A stretch of DNA of 35,928 nt. Source: a virus. Location: positions 1 to 35,928 of IMG/VR virus record IMGVR_UViG_3300008120_000150. One strand, 5' to 3'. Below the pieces are notes generated by a model that did no database searches, was not told the DNA's origin, and saw only the letters and a list, made by a program, of their open reading frames with translations. How positions within the stretch are numbered: the first letter of the stretch is position 1; the number at the start of each line of letters is the position of its first letter. The translations under genes and the position numbers were made by a program. Below, in pieces: positions 8,523-18,105 of this stretch.

Positions 8523-9416
8523 ATGAAGCTTTTGATTCAATTAACTTTTAGTAATGGATTAGGTAATTTATACTGTGGAGTTATTGAAATTTTAAATTTT
8601 GTAAATTATTATAAAAATATAGGATATACATGTGAATTAATTTTTGCATCAAATGGTGACGGTATGGGAAACAAATTTATAAATTATTGTAATTTTGAAG
8701 AAGTTTTTGATTTAGACTCATTTAAGATATTTGAAAGAATTAGAAATGTCGAACATTCGATTAAAACAAAAATTTTTGAGGATTATACCTACCATTCAAC
8801 TCAATATGGTCCAGACAGACCTGGTGTTCATTGGTGGGATGTTTTTTTTAATGAATTACCCGAAAAGACATTTCCCAAATATGATTTCAACATGGAAACT
8901 CTTTTATCTAATAAACACATACCAATTTTCTTACCAAAATTTAATAAGAAGGTTTATGAGAGAGTCGACAATTTTGAATTGGGTACAATTAAAAAATCAA
9001 TACAGATACGGTTTTTTGATTATACTTTAACACCAACAGAAGATTTTAGTCAATTTGTAGAAGAGTTACACAATAAATTGGTAATATCAAACTCTAAATT
9101 CTATTTCACATCCAACAATAAATTTATTTTAGATAGAGTAAAATTGTTACCAAATATTATAACATATAAGTATGAAAACTTAGAAAAATTACCAAACGAT
9201 CATGGATACTATTTCTACAATAAAAATTTTAATAGGGAATTACTGTTAGACCGTTTATACGATAATTTAGCAGAAATGGTGATTTTATCCAAATTTAAGG
9301 AAATTTACTATTATACTTCTTTTAGTTGGAACTCTACTTTTTTATATTATTCAAAATCTCATAATCCAGATCAACAAATAATAAATATAAAAAAAAATTT
9401 GGAATTAATAACATGA
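8523..9416 (+). CDS. Putative GT-B-like glycosyltransferase (fucosyltransferase-like layout)
   Basis: The 297-residue protein begins LIQLTFSNGLGNLYCGVIEI, a strand-glycine-loop-helix start reminiscent of GT-B enzymes, including GT11 and O-fucosyltransferase relatives with an N-terminal GLGN motif. Near the end, LLLDRLYDNLAEMVILSKFK followed by YYYTSFSWNSTFLYYSK resembles the C-terminal nucleotide-sugar-binding segment, where a helix is followed by a Ser-rich loop. Sequence is strongly AT-biased. It overlaps the next gene by ATGA at 9413-9416. The specific activity is unknown, and the family call is weak without a profile search. Confidence 0.5.
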   Translation: MKLLIQLTFSNGLGNLYCGVIEILNFVNYYKNIGYTCELIFASNGDGMGNKFINYCNFEEVFDLDSFKIFERIRNVEHSIKTKIFEDYTYHSTQYGPDRPGVHWWDVFFNELPEKTFPKYDFNMETLLSNKHIPIFLPKFNKKVYERVDNFELGTIKKSIQIRFFDYTLTPTEDFSQFVEELHNKLVISNSKFYFTSNNKFILDRVKLLPNIITYKYENLEKLPNDHGYYFYNKNFNRELLLDRLYDNLAEMVILSKFKEIYYYTSFSWNSTFLYYSKSHNPDQQIINIKKNLELIT

Positions 9417-10363
9417 AATTGACTGTATCATATGATGTGCTTTACAACGACTGGTATGCTGGTGAGTTCTACAATAAATTCTTTAATTATTTAAAAGATG
9501 TAAAAAGGATAGATGTAGAATACATTTCTTCGAATGAATTAGCCAAAATACATGGAAGTAAGGTTGATTATAACAATGGGTATCCATCTGTATTTCACCC
9601 ATTGAATTTAATAATTCAAAACAAACTTAATGGAAAAACATTTATTCATAGTTGGCATGATTATGCACCTGCAATTTTAGAATTTGGAAGTGGTATTGAA
9701 CATTTTGATGTTGTAAAATTTTCGTGTGTGTCACGATTGGATCAAGATATAATTAACAGATATTGGGGGAAAATTGATATCCAACCATCGATTTATTTAT
9801 TAGAAAATACTTCAGAATTAAATTTGATTGAAAAAAATAGAAAGAATAATAAAATATATAACAAGGTGTATATGAATGCATTATGTTACGATGTTAGAGA
9901 AAGAATTATCGACGTACTGAATACTAGTGAATTTTTTAATTTGAGAAAAAAAAACAAGGGTGATTTTTTAACAAAAAATAAATATTACGAAGAATTTTCT
10001 AAATATAAGTTTTCACTTAGTTTGGATGGCGCAGCTAAAATATGTTACAGAGATTTAGAATCATTTGGTTTAGGATGTTTATTATTACGAGAAAAACTTG
10101 ACGTACTCACTTATGATCCTTTAATAATAGATAAACATTATATTGAATTAATTGATGACGACATCAAATCAAAAATTTATTTAGATAATCATATTTCATA
10201 TATTGTTGAAAAAGTAGAAAATAAAATAAATGAAATAGTTACTTCCGGTTTTGATAAATTTATAATTAATGAGTCTAGATTGTGGTATGAAAGAAACTGT
10301 ATTCCTGATAATCAGATGGAAATAATTTATTCTTTTTTTGAAGATTTAGAAATTTTTAAATAA
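9413..10363 (+). CDS. Putative GT90/CAP10-like glycosyltransferase
   Basis: The 316-residue protein has a recognisable segment at about 196-230: YYEEFSKYKFSLSLDGAA, KICYRDLESFGLGCLLL. It resembles the GT90/CAP10 and related LpsA glycosyltransferase core, where a Gly/Ala-rich loop is followed by Arg and a Glu helix that binds the nucleotide sugar. Residues 1-120 hold a Rossmann-like first half with FIHSWHDYAPAIL. The C-terminus is helical and ends near the YERNCIPDNQME segment. The role is probably glycan elongation; donor and acceptor are not visible. It ends 48 bases before the large fusion gene. Confidence 0.55.
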   Translation: MKLTVSYDVLYNDWYAGEFYNKFFNYLKDVKRIDVEYISSNELAKIHGSKVDYNNGYPSVFHPLNLIIQNKLNGKTFIHSWHDYAPAILEFGSGIEHFDVVKFSCVSRLDQDIINRYWGKIDIQPSIYLLENTSELNLIEKNRKNNKIYNKVYMNALCYDVRERIIDVLNTSEFFNLRKKNKGDFLTKNKYYEEFSKYKFSLSLDGAAKICYRDLESFGLGCLLLREKLDVLTYDPLIIDKHYIELIDDDIKSKIYLDNHISYIVEKVENKINEIVTSGFDKFIINESRLWYERNCIPDNQMEIIYSFFEDLEIFK

Positions 10364-10411
10364 TTTAAGGTAAGTTTTCATTTGATAATAAAAAAAGAAT
10401 AGTTTGAAATA

Positions 10412-12796
10412 ATGAACATAGAGAGTAAAAGAATATTCGAAAATATATATCAAAATTATGGTTTTGGATCTACGGAATCCAAAAGTGGACCAGGTAGTAC
10501 ACTTTCATCTACTGAAAACCTCATAAAAAAATTAAAGTTAGTATTAAAGGAATATAGTATTAATTCTGTTACTGATCTACCTTGCGGTGATTTAAACTGG
10601 ATTCAGTATTTGTTCAGTGATATTCAAAGATATATTGGTTGCGACATCGTAGAAGAGTGTATTGAAGAAAATAGAAATAAATACCCATATCATGAATTCT
10701 ATTGTATAGACTTAGCCACTGATAAAATTCCCGAATCTGACTTATTGATTGTTAGAGATGTAATTGGTCATCAACCGATCGAAGTAGGTATTCAGATGGT
10801 TGAAAATATTTTAAGATCTGATTGTAAATATTTACTTTCTACAACATGGGCATTGAAAAAGGAAGATGGTTGGTCACCACCTTTAAAAGATTCAATAGAT
10901 CGAGAGAACGAAGGGGTTGATTACGGGAGGTTTTACCCTGTCAATTTGATGTCATCACCATTTAACTTTCCCGAACCGGAATTATATATTGAGGAAGACG
11001 TACATGTAGATAATTTTGAGAGTGGTAATAGAAAAACTTTGTCCTTGTGGAATTTATCTAAACTCAAAAAATATTTTTTAGAAAAAAAAATGGTCGATTC
11101 TGAAAAATCAAATAAAAATTTGAATAAAATAACTTTAGTAACGGGATTATGGGATATTGGTAGAGTTAATCTTGAGGAGGGTTGGTCTCGATCTTATGAA
11201 CATTACTTGAAAAAATTTAAGGAATTTCTTCATATACCTGAAAATTTAATTATTTTTGGTGATTCTGAACTGAAATCATTTGTCGAAAACAATAAATCTC
11301 ATGATAGAGTTCAATTCATTGAAAGAAATTTAGATTGGTTCAAAGGTGATTTTTATGATAAAATTCAAAAAATAAGAACTAATCCCGAGTGGTTTAATCA
11401 AAAGGGTTGGTTAAGTGAGTCAACTCAAGCACGTCTTGAGATGTATAATCCTTTGGTTATGCAAAAAATATTTTTATTGAACGATGCGAAAATCATGGAC
11501 CAATTTGATTCCAAATATATGTTTTGGATCGATGCTGGAATAACAAACACCGTTCACGGAGGATATTTCACACATGATAAAGTATTAGATAAATTACCCA
11601 AGTTTATAAATAAATTTTCTTTTATCTGTTTTCCCTATGATGCCGATGGTGAAATTCATGGATTTAATTATGATGAAATTTGTAAATTATCGGGTGCTCA
11701 GGTCAAAAGAGTCGCTCGTGGTGGTTTCTTCGGTGGTCCTAAAGATCAAATATCTGACGCTATGAACATCTATTATGGTATTACAAATGATACGATTAGT
11801 CGAGGTTTTATGGGTACAGAAGAAAGTATTTTTTCAATTATGGTTTACAAACATCCACAACAATTTGATTATTTTGAAATAGAGTCAAATGGTTTATTGG
11901 GTAAATTCTTCGAAGATTTAAAAAATTCTAATCTCAAAATTAAAAACGAAAGTAGGATATCAAATAAAAATATGAATTTGGACTTGAATAAAACTTCGGT
12001 TTATGTTATCACGTTTAACAGTCCAAAACAATTTGAAAAATTGTTAAATACTTTTATTCACTATGATGATGATTTTATTGAAAAACCAAAAAAATATTTA
12101 CTAAATAATTCAACAGATAGAAGTACCGATGAACTTTATGATGAACTTTGTGAGGAATATGATTTTATTCAAATTAAGTTCCCTGAAAATTTAGGAATTT
12201 GTGGTGGTAGACAATATATTGCCGAACATTTTGAAAACAGTGACTCGGATTTTATGTTTTTCTTTGAAGATGATATGTTTTTTTATGGAGGAATGGAGGA
12301 TTTTTGTAAAAATGGTTTTGGTAGAAAAGTTTCACAAATCTATTCTAAGTCATTAGAAATTACCAAAAACGAGGGATTTGATTTTTTAAAGCTTAACTTT
12401 ACTGAATTTTACGGTGATAACTCAACTCAATGGTCTTGGTATAACGTACCTCAGGATTTTAGAAATCAAAATTGGCCTGAGTATAACAAACTACCAACTC
12501 AAGGGTTAGATCCAAACGCACCAAGAACTAATTTCAAAAACATTAAAAGTTATAAGGGTATTCCTTATGCCATCGGAGAAGTTTATTATTCTAACTGGCC
12601 TCAAATTGTAACCAAAGAAGGTAATAAAAAAATGTTTTTGGAAACTACTTGGTCATATCCTCATGAACAAACTTGGATGTCACACATTTACCAAGAAACA
12701 CTCAAGAATAGAATATATCCTGGTATACTTCTCTTAACACCAACAGAACATAATCGTTTTGATCATTATGATAGTAAATTAAGAAAAGAGTCATAG
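10412..12796 (+). CDS. Triple fusion: SAM methyltransferase, HtrL/YibB-like domain, GT2-like glycosyltransferase
   Basis: The 794-residue protein has three parts. Residues 1-225 are a class I methyltransferase with motif I VTDLPCGDLNW (53-63), YIGCDIV and a later LIVRDVIGHQP, a type found in glycan-methylating proteins. Residues about 240-510 match the HtrL/YibB family: ITLVTGLWDIGR at the start and the FWIDAGITN strand supplying the acidic residue of a GT-A-like site. Residues about 526-794 look like a family 2-like glycosyltransferase: SVYVITFNSPKQFEKLL, LGICGGRQYIAEHF and the acidic FFFEDDMFF (about 616). It closes the operon. The order suggests addition of sugars and capping by methylation in one polypeptide. 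Linkers are Asn/Lys-rich. Confidence 0.8.
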   Translation: MNIESKRIFENIYQNYGFGSTESKSGPGSTLSSTENLIKKLKLVLKEYSINSVTDLPCGDLNWIQYLFSDIQRYIGCDIVEECIEENRNKYPYHEFYCIDLATDKIPESDLLIVRDVIGHQPIEVGIQMVENILRSDCKYLLSTTWALKKEDGWSPPLKDSIDRENEGVDYGRFYPVNLMSSPFNFPEPELYIEEDVHVDNFESGNRKTLSLWNLSKLKKYFLEKKMVDSEKSNKNLNKITLVTGLWDIGRVNLEEGWSRSYEHYLKKFKEFLHIPENLIIFGDSELKSFVENNKSHDRVQFIERNLDWFKGDFYDKIQKIRTNPEWFNQKGWLSESTQARLEMYNPLVMQKIFLLNDAKIMDQFDSKYMFWIDAGITNTVHGGYFTHDKVLDKLPKFINKFSFICFPYDADGEIHGFNYDEICKLSGAQVKRVARGGFFGGPKDQISDAMNIYYGITNDTISRGFMGTEESIFSIMVYKHPQQFDYFEIESNGLLGKFFEDLKNSNLKIKNESRISNKNMNLDLNKTSVYVITFNSPKQFEKLLNTFIHYDDDFIEKPKKYLLNNSTDRSTDELYDELCEEYDFIQIKFPENLGICGGRQYIAEHFENSDSDFMFFFEDDMFFYGGMEDFCKNGFGRKVSQIYSKSLEITKNEGFDFLKLNFTEFYGDNSTQWSWYNVPQDFRNQNWPEYNKLPTQGLDPNAPRTNFKNIKSYKGIPYAIGEVYYSNWPQIVTKEGNKKMFLETTWSYPHEQTWMSHIYQETLKNRIYPGILLLTPTEHNRFDHYDSKLRKES

Positions 12797-12805
12797 TATA
12801 TTTAT
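12797..12805 (+). promoter_or_regulatory. AATATTTAT-type element (TATATTTAT)
   Basis: It starts immediately after the stop codon of the triple-fusion gene and ends eight bases before the ATG of the 1514-residue fibre protein. The spacing would leave almost no leader if it acts as a -10 element. Confidence 0.4.
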
Positions 12806-12813
12806 AATATATT

Positions 12814-15800
12814 ATGATAAGTTTTTTTATAAAAAAATCTTCAAGTTTACCTTTATTACAGGTTGATCTCCTATTGGATGGTAGGAACCTATATAACATA
12901 TCCGAAAGTACCCTAACCGGATCAACTGTTTATTTTTCTATGTATGATGAGGAAACTGGTATCAAAAAAATATTAAAAGATCCTGTCATCGTTGTTTTAT
13001 CGGATGAAAAGATAGTTTTGAAATATCAATTCAATAAAAATAAAATAAAAAAAACAGGTAATTTTATAGGTGAATTTTTTATAACAAATAGTCGTGGTGA
13101 TGAAATAATACCAATATATGATAAAATTTATATTCATGTTATAGAATCAATATTTAATGAAGATTATGTAGAATGTTGTGGTCCCGATCAAAATATTATT
13201 GTGATTCCATCACAAACACCAAGTTTGACACCAACAATAACACCAACAAACTTAGCGTCTAATACTCCAATACCTACATCTACACCCACCAAAACACCCA
13301 CTACAACACCCACCAAAACACCTACCAATACCCCTACAAGTACCACCACTCCTACACAAACACCTACAAATACGGTCACACCTACTAATACTCCAACTCA
13401 GAGTGTAACTCCCACATTTACGCCGACAAATACATTTACACCGACAAACACAATTACTCCGACTCGTACTCAAACACCAACCGTGACACCATCTGTCAAT
13501 TGTAATGTAGTTGGATTAACAGTATTAAGTGTTAAAAACCCAAGTTTTTTTGGTGATTATTCTCAAATTGATGTTAGATGTTCAGGTCAAACAGGAACTT
13601 GGACGGTTAACCAAATTATTGCAAACACAGGATCTGGCGATATAACTTTGAACCCTAATACGGATTATATTACAGAATCAAACACCGGATCTACACCAAC
13701 TATCGAAACAATTATATCAGGATCTAGCATTTTAACATATGGATATACATATACTTTGTACTTCCTATCACCTTTCGGTTGTATTGAAACTCAATCCGTA
13801 ACATTTATAACACCGAGTCAAACACCAACAACAACACCAACAAGAACGGTTACTCCGACTTTATCTCCAACCACAACGGTCACAACAACTCCTACGAACA
13901 CAATTACACCAACAAATACTCTTACACCAACAAATACTCAAACACCGACAAATACTCAAACGCCAACTGTTACACCAACAGTGACCAACACTAAAACACC
14001 AACACCAACTAAAACTTCTACCCCAACACCTTCTCCTTTAACTGAATTAGAAATTAAATTTGGTTCCGAATATAGTTCGGGTTCATTGAAATCCATTTAT
14101 ACCTTTACTGCCTCTACAACTTATTCTCAAGACATTACTATTTCTTTTACTAATAGATTATATGATGAAGTCAGATCAGAATATGTTGATATACAAACTG
14201 GTGTAACAATAAGTCGTAACACTTTGACAGGAACGACCACCGTTATCTTACCTAGTGAGACTTATAGTAATTTTTTACCATACTTTTCGGAATTTTCAAA
14301 TATTACATCAACAAGACCAAATACCACATATGACAAGTATGCAAAAGTCACATTTGTAGGTGATTCTCCAATATATATAACTTGGAATTTTAGAACTTGT
14401 TGTGAGGGTGAGTCGGGTCCTGATATTTACATCCAAACAACCAGTACCGATTGGTTAAATAATGATGGTGGAATTGTATATAATGGTATATGTTATAAAC
14501 CGGTATCATTTGGATCAACCGGTGTTTTTGCCGGTACTTATTTGGGTGCTGATTTTTATGGAGATTGTAGAGATTATTATGAATGCTCTTGTTATACCGC
14601 GCCAACACCTTCCGAAACTGCCACACCAACAAGAACTCCAACACCAACAAGAACACCTACAAGAACTCTTACACCTACTATTACACCAACAACAACCGTT
14701 ACTCCAACAATAACATCAACACCCGCTTGTACTGCGGACTTGGGATGTTTTGCCGAAGGTGTTATCTGTGATTTGGGTTGTTACTCCAATTTAGTTTTCC
14801 TTACACCAACACCAACACCTACTAACACTGTAACACCAACCGTAACACCTCTTACATTACCTTTCTTCAGGGGTTGTAACACAGGGAATATTTATATTCT
14901 ATTCGATGGTCCCTTTGGTATTGGAAATGAGATTTATGGTAATTTCGGACAAACTTATTATGTACCGGAAATACAGGATGCGGGATATTTGGATGTTTGT
15001 GTAACTGTTGTTAACCAAACTGCTGATTATTTTATTTATAATGTGAATCAACCATCCTCTGTTTCGGGATGTTTATTCTCGGGTTGCACGATTACGGATG
15101 TCATAACATTACAAGCATGTTGTTCTGGTGAAAAGTACAATTTCTTGATTGTTAATATATTTGATTTCAATAATCCTGGACAAGTTTTAACACCATCAAT
15201 TGATGAAATTATTTTTACTAATATTTCTTCTGATGATAGTTTTATCAAACTATGTTTACAACGTGTAGATTTTGATCCGACCGCACCGTTCTTTGGTGAT
15301 GTCACATTCCAAGCATCGCTCTACGATGATTGTTACAACTGCACTATATATACTGCCGAAGAAAATTGTTTTATAGGTCATAGATTGGATGCTTGTTGTG
15401 AGGGACTTTATCCCGATATCAATGGATGGTTGCCTCCATATATAACTGAAGGTGATTTCATTGTAGCTGACGGATTAGCCTATTTTGTGGGTGGACCATT
15501 CACCGGTGATGTTTATTTTACAACTATTGAAACAGGATTCGTAAACTGTAATGAAGCGATTGCAGCATCGATTACCGTAGATTGCGTCTATCCACCAACA
15601 CCTACGGTAACTCCAACCTTAACTGTGACACCAACCTTAACTGTGACACCCACAGTCACTACAACACCAACAATTACAACAACACCTTATTACAATCTTG
15701 TAACATTTGAAGAGTGCTGTACTGGTGTCCGTTATAATTTCATTATTACCAATATTTTCAGTTTCGCAAATCCATCACAGAATCTACTACCATCTATAGG

Positions 15801-17358
15801 TGAAATTATGTTTACAAATAATTCAAATAATGCCAATTTCATTAAGAATTGTTATGAACGAGTTGAGTTTGATGTCACGGCACAAATTCAATCTTCTGTG
15901 ACATTTGAAATAACCCTTTACGATAATTGTTATTCATGCACACTTTATTCTGATGCGGATAATTGTTTTGTAGGTCGAAGATTGGATTCATGTTGCGATG
16001 GTTTATATCCTAATATAAATGGATGGTTACCTGATTACATCACAGAAGGGGACTTTATCGTTGCTGATGGAATTGCATACGAAGTTGGTGGTTTATTCCC
16101 CGGTGATGTTATTTTTGACACTATTGAAACAGGATTTATTTCTTGTGTCGACGCAGTTGCGGCTTCGGATGCTCCTGGATGTGTGGCAACCCCAACTCCA
16201 ACACCAACTTTAACAAAAACACCAACTCCGACTGTTACCAAAACACCAACTATTACTCCGACAAATAGTACTTTCACACCAAGAATACTTATCAGATGCT
16301 GTACAGATGGTCAAATAAATGCAATGTTACCACCTGAATTGATACCCGGTGATATTATTGAGTACGAATTCGCTGGTATTTTGAGGTGTTGGACCGTAGG
16401 TGGTATTGCACCAACCAACTCAAATTTTGTTAACAGTTATGTTTTACATAATAATTGTTTACAATGTGCAGCATGTATTGGTGAGATTGATGTTAACTGT
16501 AACCCAAGTGATCCAGGATATTTCTGTGGAACACCAACACCAACACCAACTACCACCCCTACAATAACACCAACAAAAACCACCACACCAACACCGACAG
16601 TTACTAGTACACCTGATCCAATATATTCTTTCGAATCATGTGCGTATAATCATAACTCAAACTTTGCAAATATTGGTTACAATACACATACATTCAATAA
16701 AATAACAACACAAACATATAATATTGGTGATACCGTTAGAATGTTGATACCTATAACATCATTCGGAAATACTTTCAATATTGAGGAGTGTTACAAAGTA
16801 ATTCCTTACAATAGCGGTCTTCCGTTTAACACAACATATGTTGAAAACGGTACTTTACTTTGTGGTCAAGGTAAATGTGCTGTGACATATGTTGGATTGA
16901 CAAACTGTGCAACCAATAAAACAATTGTGGCGTCTTTTGATTATCTCACAAGCGAATTCCAATCAGCCTCAGTTGGTGACGAGATATACGCACCATATCT
17001 TTTAAATGAACAAAACGCATTGATTGGTCCGAATGATAGTATTTGTTGGACAATTGCATCACCTGGATCAACAATAACGACGGCTCAGAATGGTGATATT
17101 TTCACATATTGGGATGAGTTGGTTGATCCTGTTGCTAGTTGTTTAGATAGTACTTGTTCTAATTGTAAAAGTGGATTTACATTAACAAATGTCTCTGGTT
17201 CCATTCAGACATTCTCCTATCAATCTTGCACGGGTACGAATTATTCTGTAACTCTTACTGATAATCAATCTACCACAATCAATATTTGTGTCAAAGTAAA
17301 TAAACTATTCCATGATTATGGTGTGTTAATAACCATAACAGGAGGAAATGCTTGTTAA
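12814..17358 (+). CDS. Giant modular fibre-like protein with PT stalks and Cys-rich domains (1514 aa)
   Basis: Residues 1-115 form a domain shared with the separate 124-residue protein at 19820 ([17 protein letters not shown]...[12 protein letters not shown]...GEFFI). Then Pro/Thr-rich linkers (about 132-228, 333-408, 596-638, 664-680, 926-959, 1126-1154 and 1240-1268) separate globular domains rich in paired Cys. Two tandem homologous domains occupy about 766-926 and 965-1125: CCxGxxYNFxIxNIF near the start, RRLDxCCxGLYPxINGWLP and [18 protein letters not shown] later. The last about 75 residues ([13 protein letters not shown]...TINICVK) resemble a domain inside the 569-residue protein at 18106. 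The layout is that of a long, flexible phage fibre or surface adhesin. The first domain may anchor it to the particle. No enzymatic motif is seen. Confidence 0.85.
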   Translation: MISFFIKKSSSLPLLQVDLLLDGRNLYNISESTLTGSTVYFSMYDEETGIKKILKDPVIVVLSDEKIVLKYQFNKNKIKKTGNFIGEFFITNSRGDEIIPIYDKIYIHVIESIFNEDYVECCGPDQNIIVIPSQTPSLTPTITPTNLASNTPIPTSTPTKTPTTTPTKTPTNTPTSTTTPTQTPTNTVTPTNTPTQSVTPTFTPTNTFTPTNTITPTRTQTPTVTPSVNCNVVGLTVLSVKNPSFFGDYSQIDVRCSGQTGTWTVNQIIANTGSGDITLNPNTDYITESNTGSTPTIETIISGSSILTYGYTYTLYFLSPFGCIETQSVTFITPSQTPTTTPTRTVTPTLSPTTTVTTTPTNTITPTNTLTPTNTQTPTNTQTPTVTPTVTNTKTPTPTKTSTPTPSPLTELEIKFGSEYSSGSLKSIYTFTASTTYSQDITISFTNRLYDEVRSEYVDIQTGVTISRNTLTGTTTVILPSETYSNFLPYFSEFSNITSTRPNTTYDKYAKVTFVGDSPIYITWNFRTCCEGESGPDIYIQTTSTDWLNNDGGIVYNGICYKPVSFGSTGVFAGTYLGADFYGDCRDYYECSCYTAPTPSETATPTRTPTPTRTPTRTLTPTITPTTTVTPTITSTPACTADLGCFAEGVICDLGCYSNLVFLTPTPTPTNTVTPTVTPLTLPFFRGCNTGNIYILFDGPFGIGNEIYGNFGQTYYVPEIQDAGYLDVCVTVVNQTADYFIYNVNQPSSVSGCLFSGCTITDVITLQACCSGEKYNFLIVNIFDFNNPGQVLTPSIDEIIFTNISSDDSFIKLCLQRVDFDPTAPFFGDVTFQASLYDDCYNCTIYTAEENCFIGHRLDACCEGLYPDINGWLPPYITEGDFIVADGLAYFVGGPFTGDVYFTTIETGFVNCNEAIAASITVDCVYPPTPTVTPTLTVTPTLTVTPTVTTTPTITTTPYYNLVTFEECCTGVRYNFIITNIFSFANPSQNLLPSIGEIMFTNNSNNANFIKNCYERVEFDVTAQIQSSVTFEITLYDNCYSCTLYSDADNCFVGRRLDSCCDGLYPNINGWLPDYITEGDFIVADGIAYEVGGLFPGDVIFDTIETGFISCVDAVAASDAPGCVATPTPTPTLTKTPTPTVTKTPTITPTNSTFTPRILIRCCTDGQINAMLPPELIPGDIIEYEFAGILRCWTVGGIAPTNSNFVNSYVLHNNCLQCAACIGEIDVNCNPSDPGYFCGTPTPTPTTTPTITPTKTTTPTPTVTSTPDPIYSFESCAYNHNSNFANIGYNTHTFNKITTQTYNIGDTVRMLIPITSFGNTFNIEECYKVIPYNSGLPFNTTYVENGTLLCGQGKCAVTYVGLTNCATNKTIVASFDYLTSEFQSASVGDEIYAPYLLNEQNALIGPNDSICWTIASPGSTITTAQNGDIFTYWDELVDPVASCLDSTCSNCKSGFTLTNVSGSIQTFSYQSCTGTNYSVTLTDNQSTTINICVKVNKLFHDYGVLITITGGNAC
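13207..13497 (+). repeat. PT-rich coding repeat, first stalk of the giant fibre protein
   Basis: About 97 residues of TPTxTPT units follow the anchor domain. Inserted residues between the TPT units are Lys, Asn, Ser, Gln, Val and Phe. This is the longest stalk of the protein and contains no Cys. Confidence 0.85.
13810..14037 (+). repeat. PT-rich coding repeat, second stalk of the giant fibre protein
   Basis: It joins the first Cys-paired domain to the beta-rich domain that begins [10 protein letters not shown]. Near-identical TPTNTQTPT blocks at about 13930-13970 show local duplication. Confidence 0.8.
14600..14726 (+). repeat. PT-rich coding repeat with Arg (TPTRTPTRT), third stalk
   Basis: Unlike the other linkers, this one is dominated by [13 protein letters not shown], which adds positive charge. 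It lies between CSCYTAP and the short Cys-rich segment [11 protein letters not shown]. Confidence 0.75.
15591..15690 (+). repeat. PT-rich coding repeat between the two duplicated Cys-rich domains
   Basis: It contains a perfect tandem 18-base duplication (15613-15630 and 15631-15648, unit CCAACCTTAACTGTGACA, encoding PTLTVT in the protein frame), which points to a recent slippage event. Confidence 0.8.
16189..16275 (+). repeat. PT-rich coding repeat after the second Cys-rich copy
   Basis: A short linker with Lys between units ([14 protein letters not shown]) joins the second duplicated domain to the domain containing [15 protein letters not shown]. Confidence 0.7.
16531..16617 (+). repeat. 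PT-rich coding repeat before the last domains of the giant fibre protein
   Basis: A Thr-heavy version ([21 protein letters not shown]) precedes the final two globular domains. Confidence 0.7.
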
Positions 17359-17370
17359 TTATTTTTAAAA

Positions 17371-18093
17371 ATGCCAACTAATATAGAAATAGGAATGACA
17401 AATGAAATTATCGGAATTACATCTTATGATGTTTTCGTTAGTGAATGCGTTCAACCACCGGTTTGGCAACAAGTTGGAAATGATTTGTCTTTTGATGACT
17501 TTCCTGTGATCTTGGATTTAGAACAATATATTACAATAACTAATAATTGTTATTTATATTATATTTCGGGTGATACTGGTTGTTATTGTGAGCTAACAGG
17601 GTCGACAAATCCACCAACAGTCACACCCTCAAATACACCAACAATTACACCAACAAACACCGTAACACCATCAATAACACCAACAATTTCTTTAACACCC
17701 TCCATAACACCAAGTGTATCTATAACTCCTTCAATAACACCAAGTATTTCATTAACACCGACCGTAACACCGACCGTAAGTAAGACGCCAACAATGACAC
17801 CCACACCAACAAATACACCGACCAAGACTCCGACACCGACTTTAACACCAACACCAACTAAAGCATGTACGGCAGTTGTCTTGAATTGGACTTTTGATGG
17901 TGGTCAAGCATGTAGTGGCGGATTTACAAACACAAATACTTATTATGGACAATCCGTTTTACAAAACGGGGGTTATTTATATCAAGACTCAAGTTGTTCA
18001 ACACCAGTTCCAGCAGGTAGATTTTTACTTCAGGGTGGATTAGTTTTTGAAGTTGTTGGATTACAGGGTCAGATTTTTGAAGTTATATGTTAA
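17371..18093 (+). CDS. PT-stalk protein, short paralogue (domains B-PT-C)
   Basis: The 240-residue protein has an N-terminal domain of about 80 residues (MPTNIEIGMTNEIIGITSYD, SECVQPPVWQQV, CYLYYISGDTGCYCE). A Pro/Thr-rich stalk of about 86 residues follows, then a C-terminal domain of about 70 residues (LNWTFDGGQACSGGFTNTNT, YYGQSVLQNGGYLYQDSSC, PVPAGRFLLQGGLVFEV). Both ends are closely matched by the next gene, which carries extra domains between them. The ISGDTGCYC segment with paired Cys may form disulfides, or bind metal. Function is unknown; architecture suggests a virion surface or fibre component. It begins 12 bases after the giant fibre gene and likely belongs to the same transcript. 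Confidence 0.8.
   Translation: MPTNIEIGMTNEIIGITSYDVFVSECVQPPVWQQVGNDLSFDDFPVILDLEQYITITNNCYLYYISGDTGCYCELTGSTNPPTVTPSNTPTITPTNTVTPSITPTISLTPSITPSVSITPSITPSISLTPTVTPTVSKTPTMTPTPTNTPTKTPTPTLTPTPTKACTAVVLNWTFDGGQACSGGFTNTNTYYGQSVLQNGGYLYQDSSCSTPVPAGRFLLQGGLVFEVVGLQGQIFEVIC
17608..17865 (+). repeat. PT/Ser-Ile-rich coding repeat in the short paralogue
   Basis: The units here are mainly TPSITPS and TPTxT, so Ser and Ile are more common than in the other stalks. The pattern [20 protein letters not shown] recalls the end of the LamG protein's stalk ([15 protein letters not shown]). Confidence 0.8.
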
Positions 18094-18105
18094 AAATTAA
18101 TTGAA

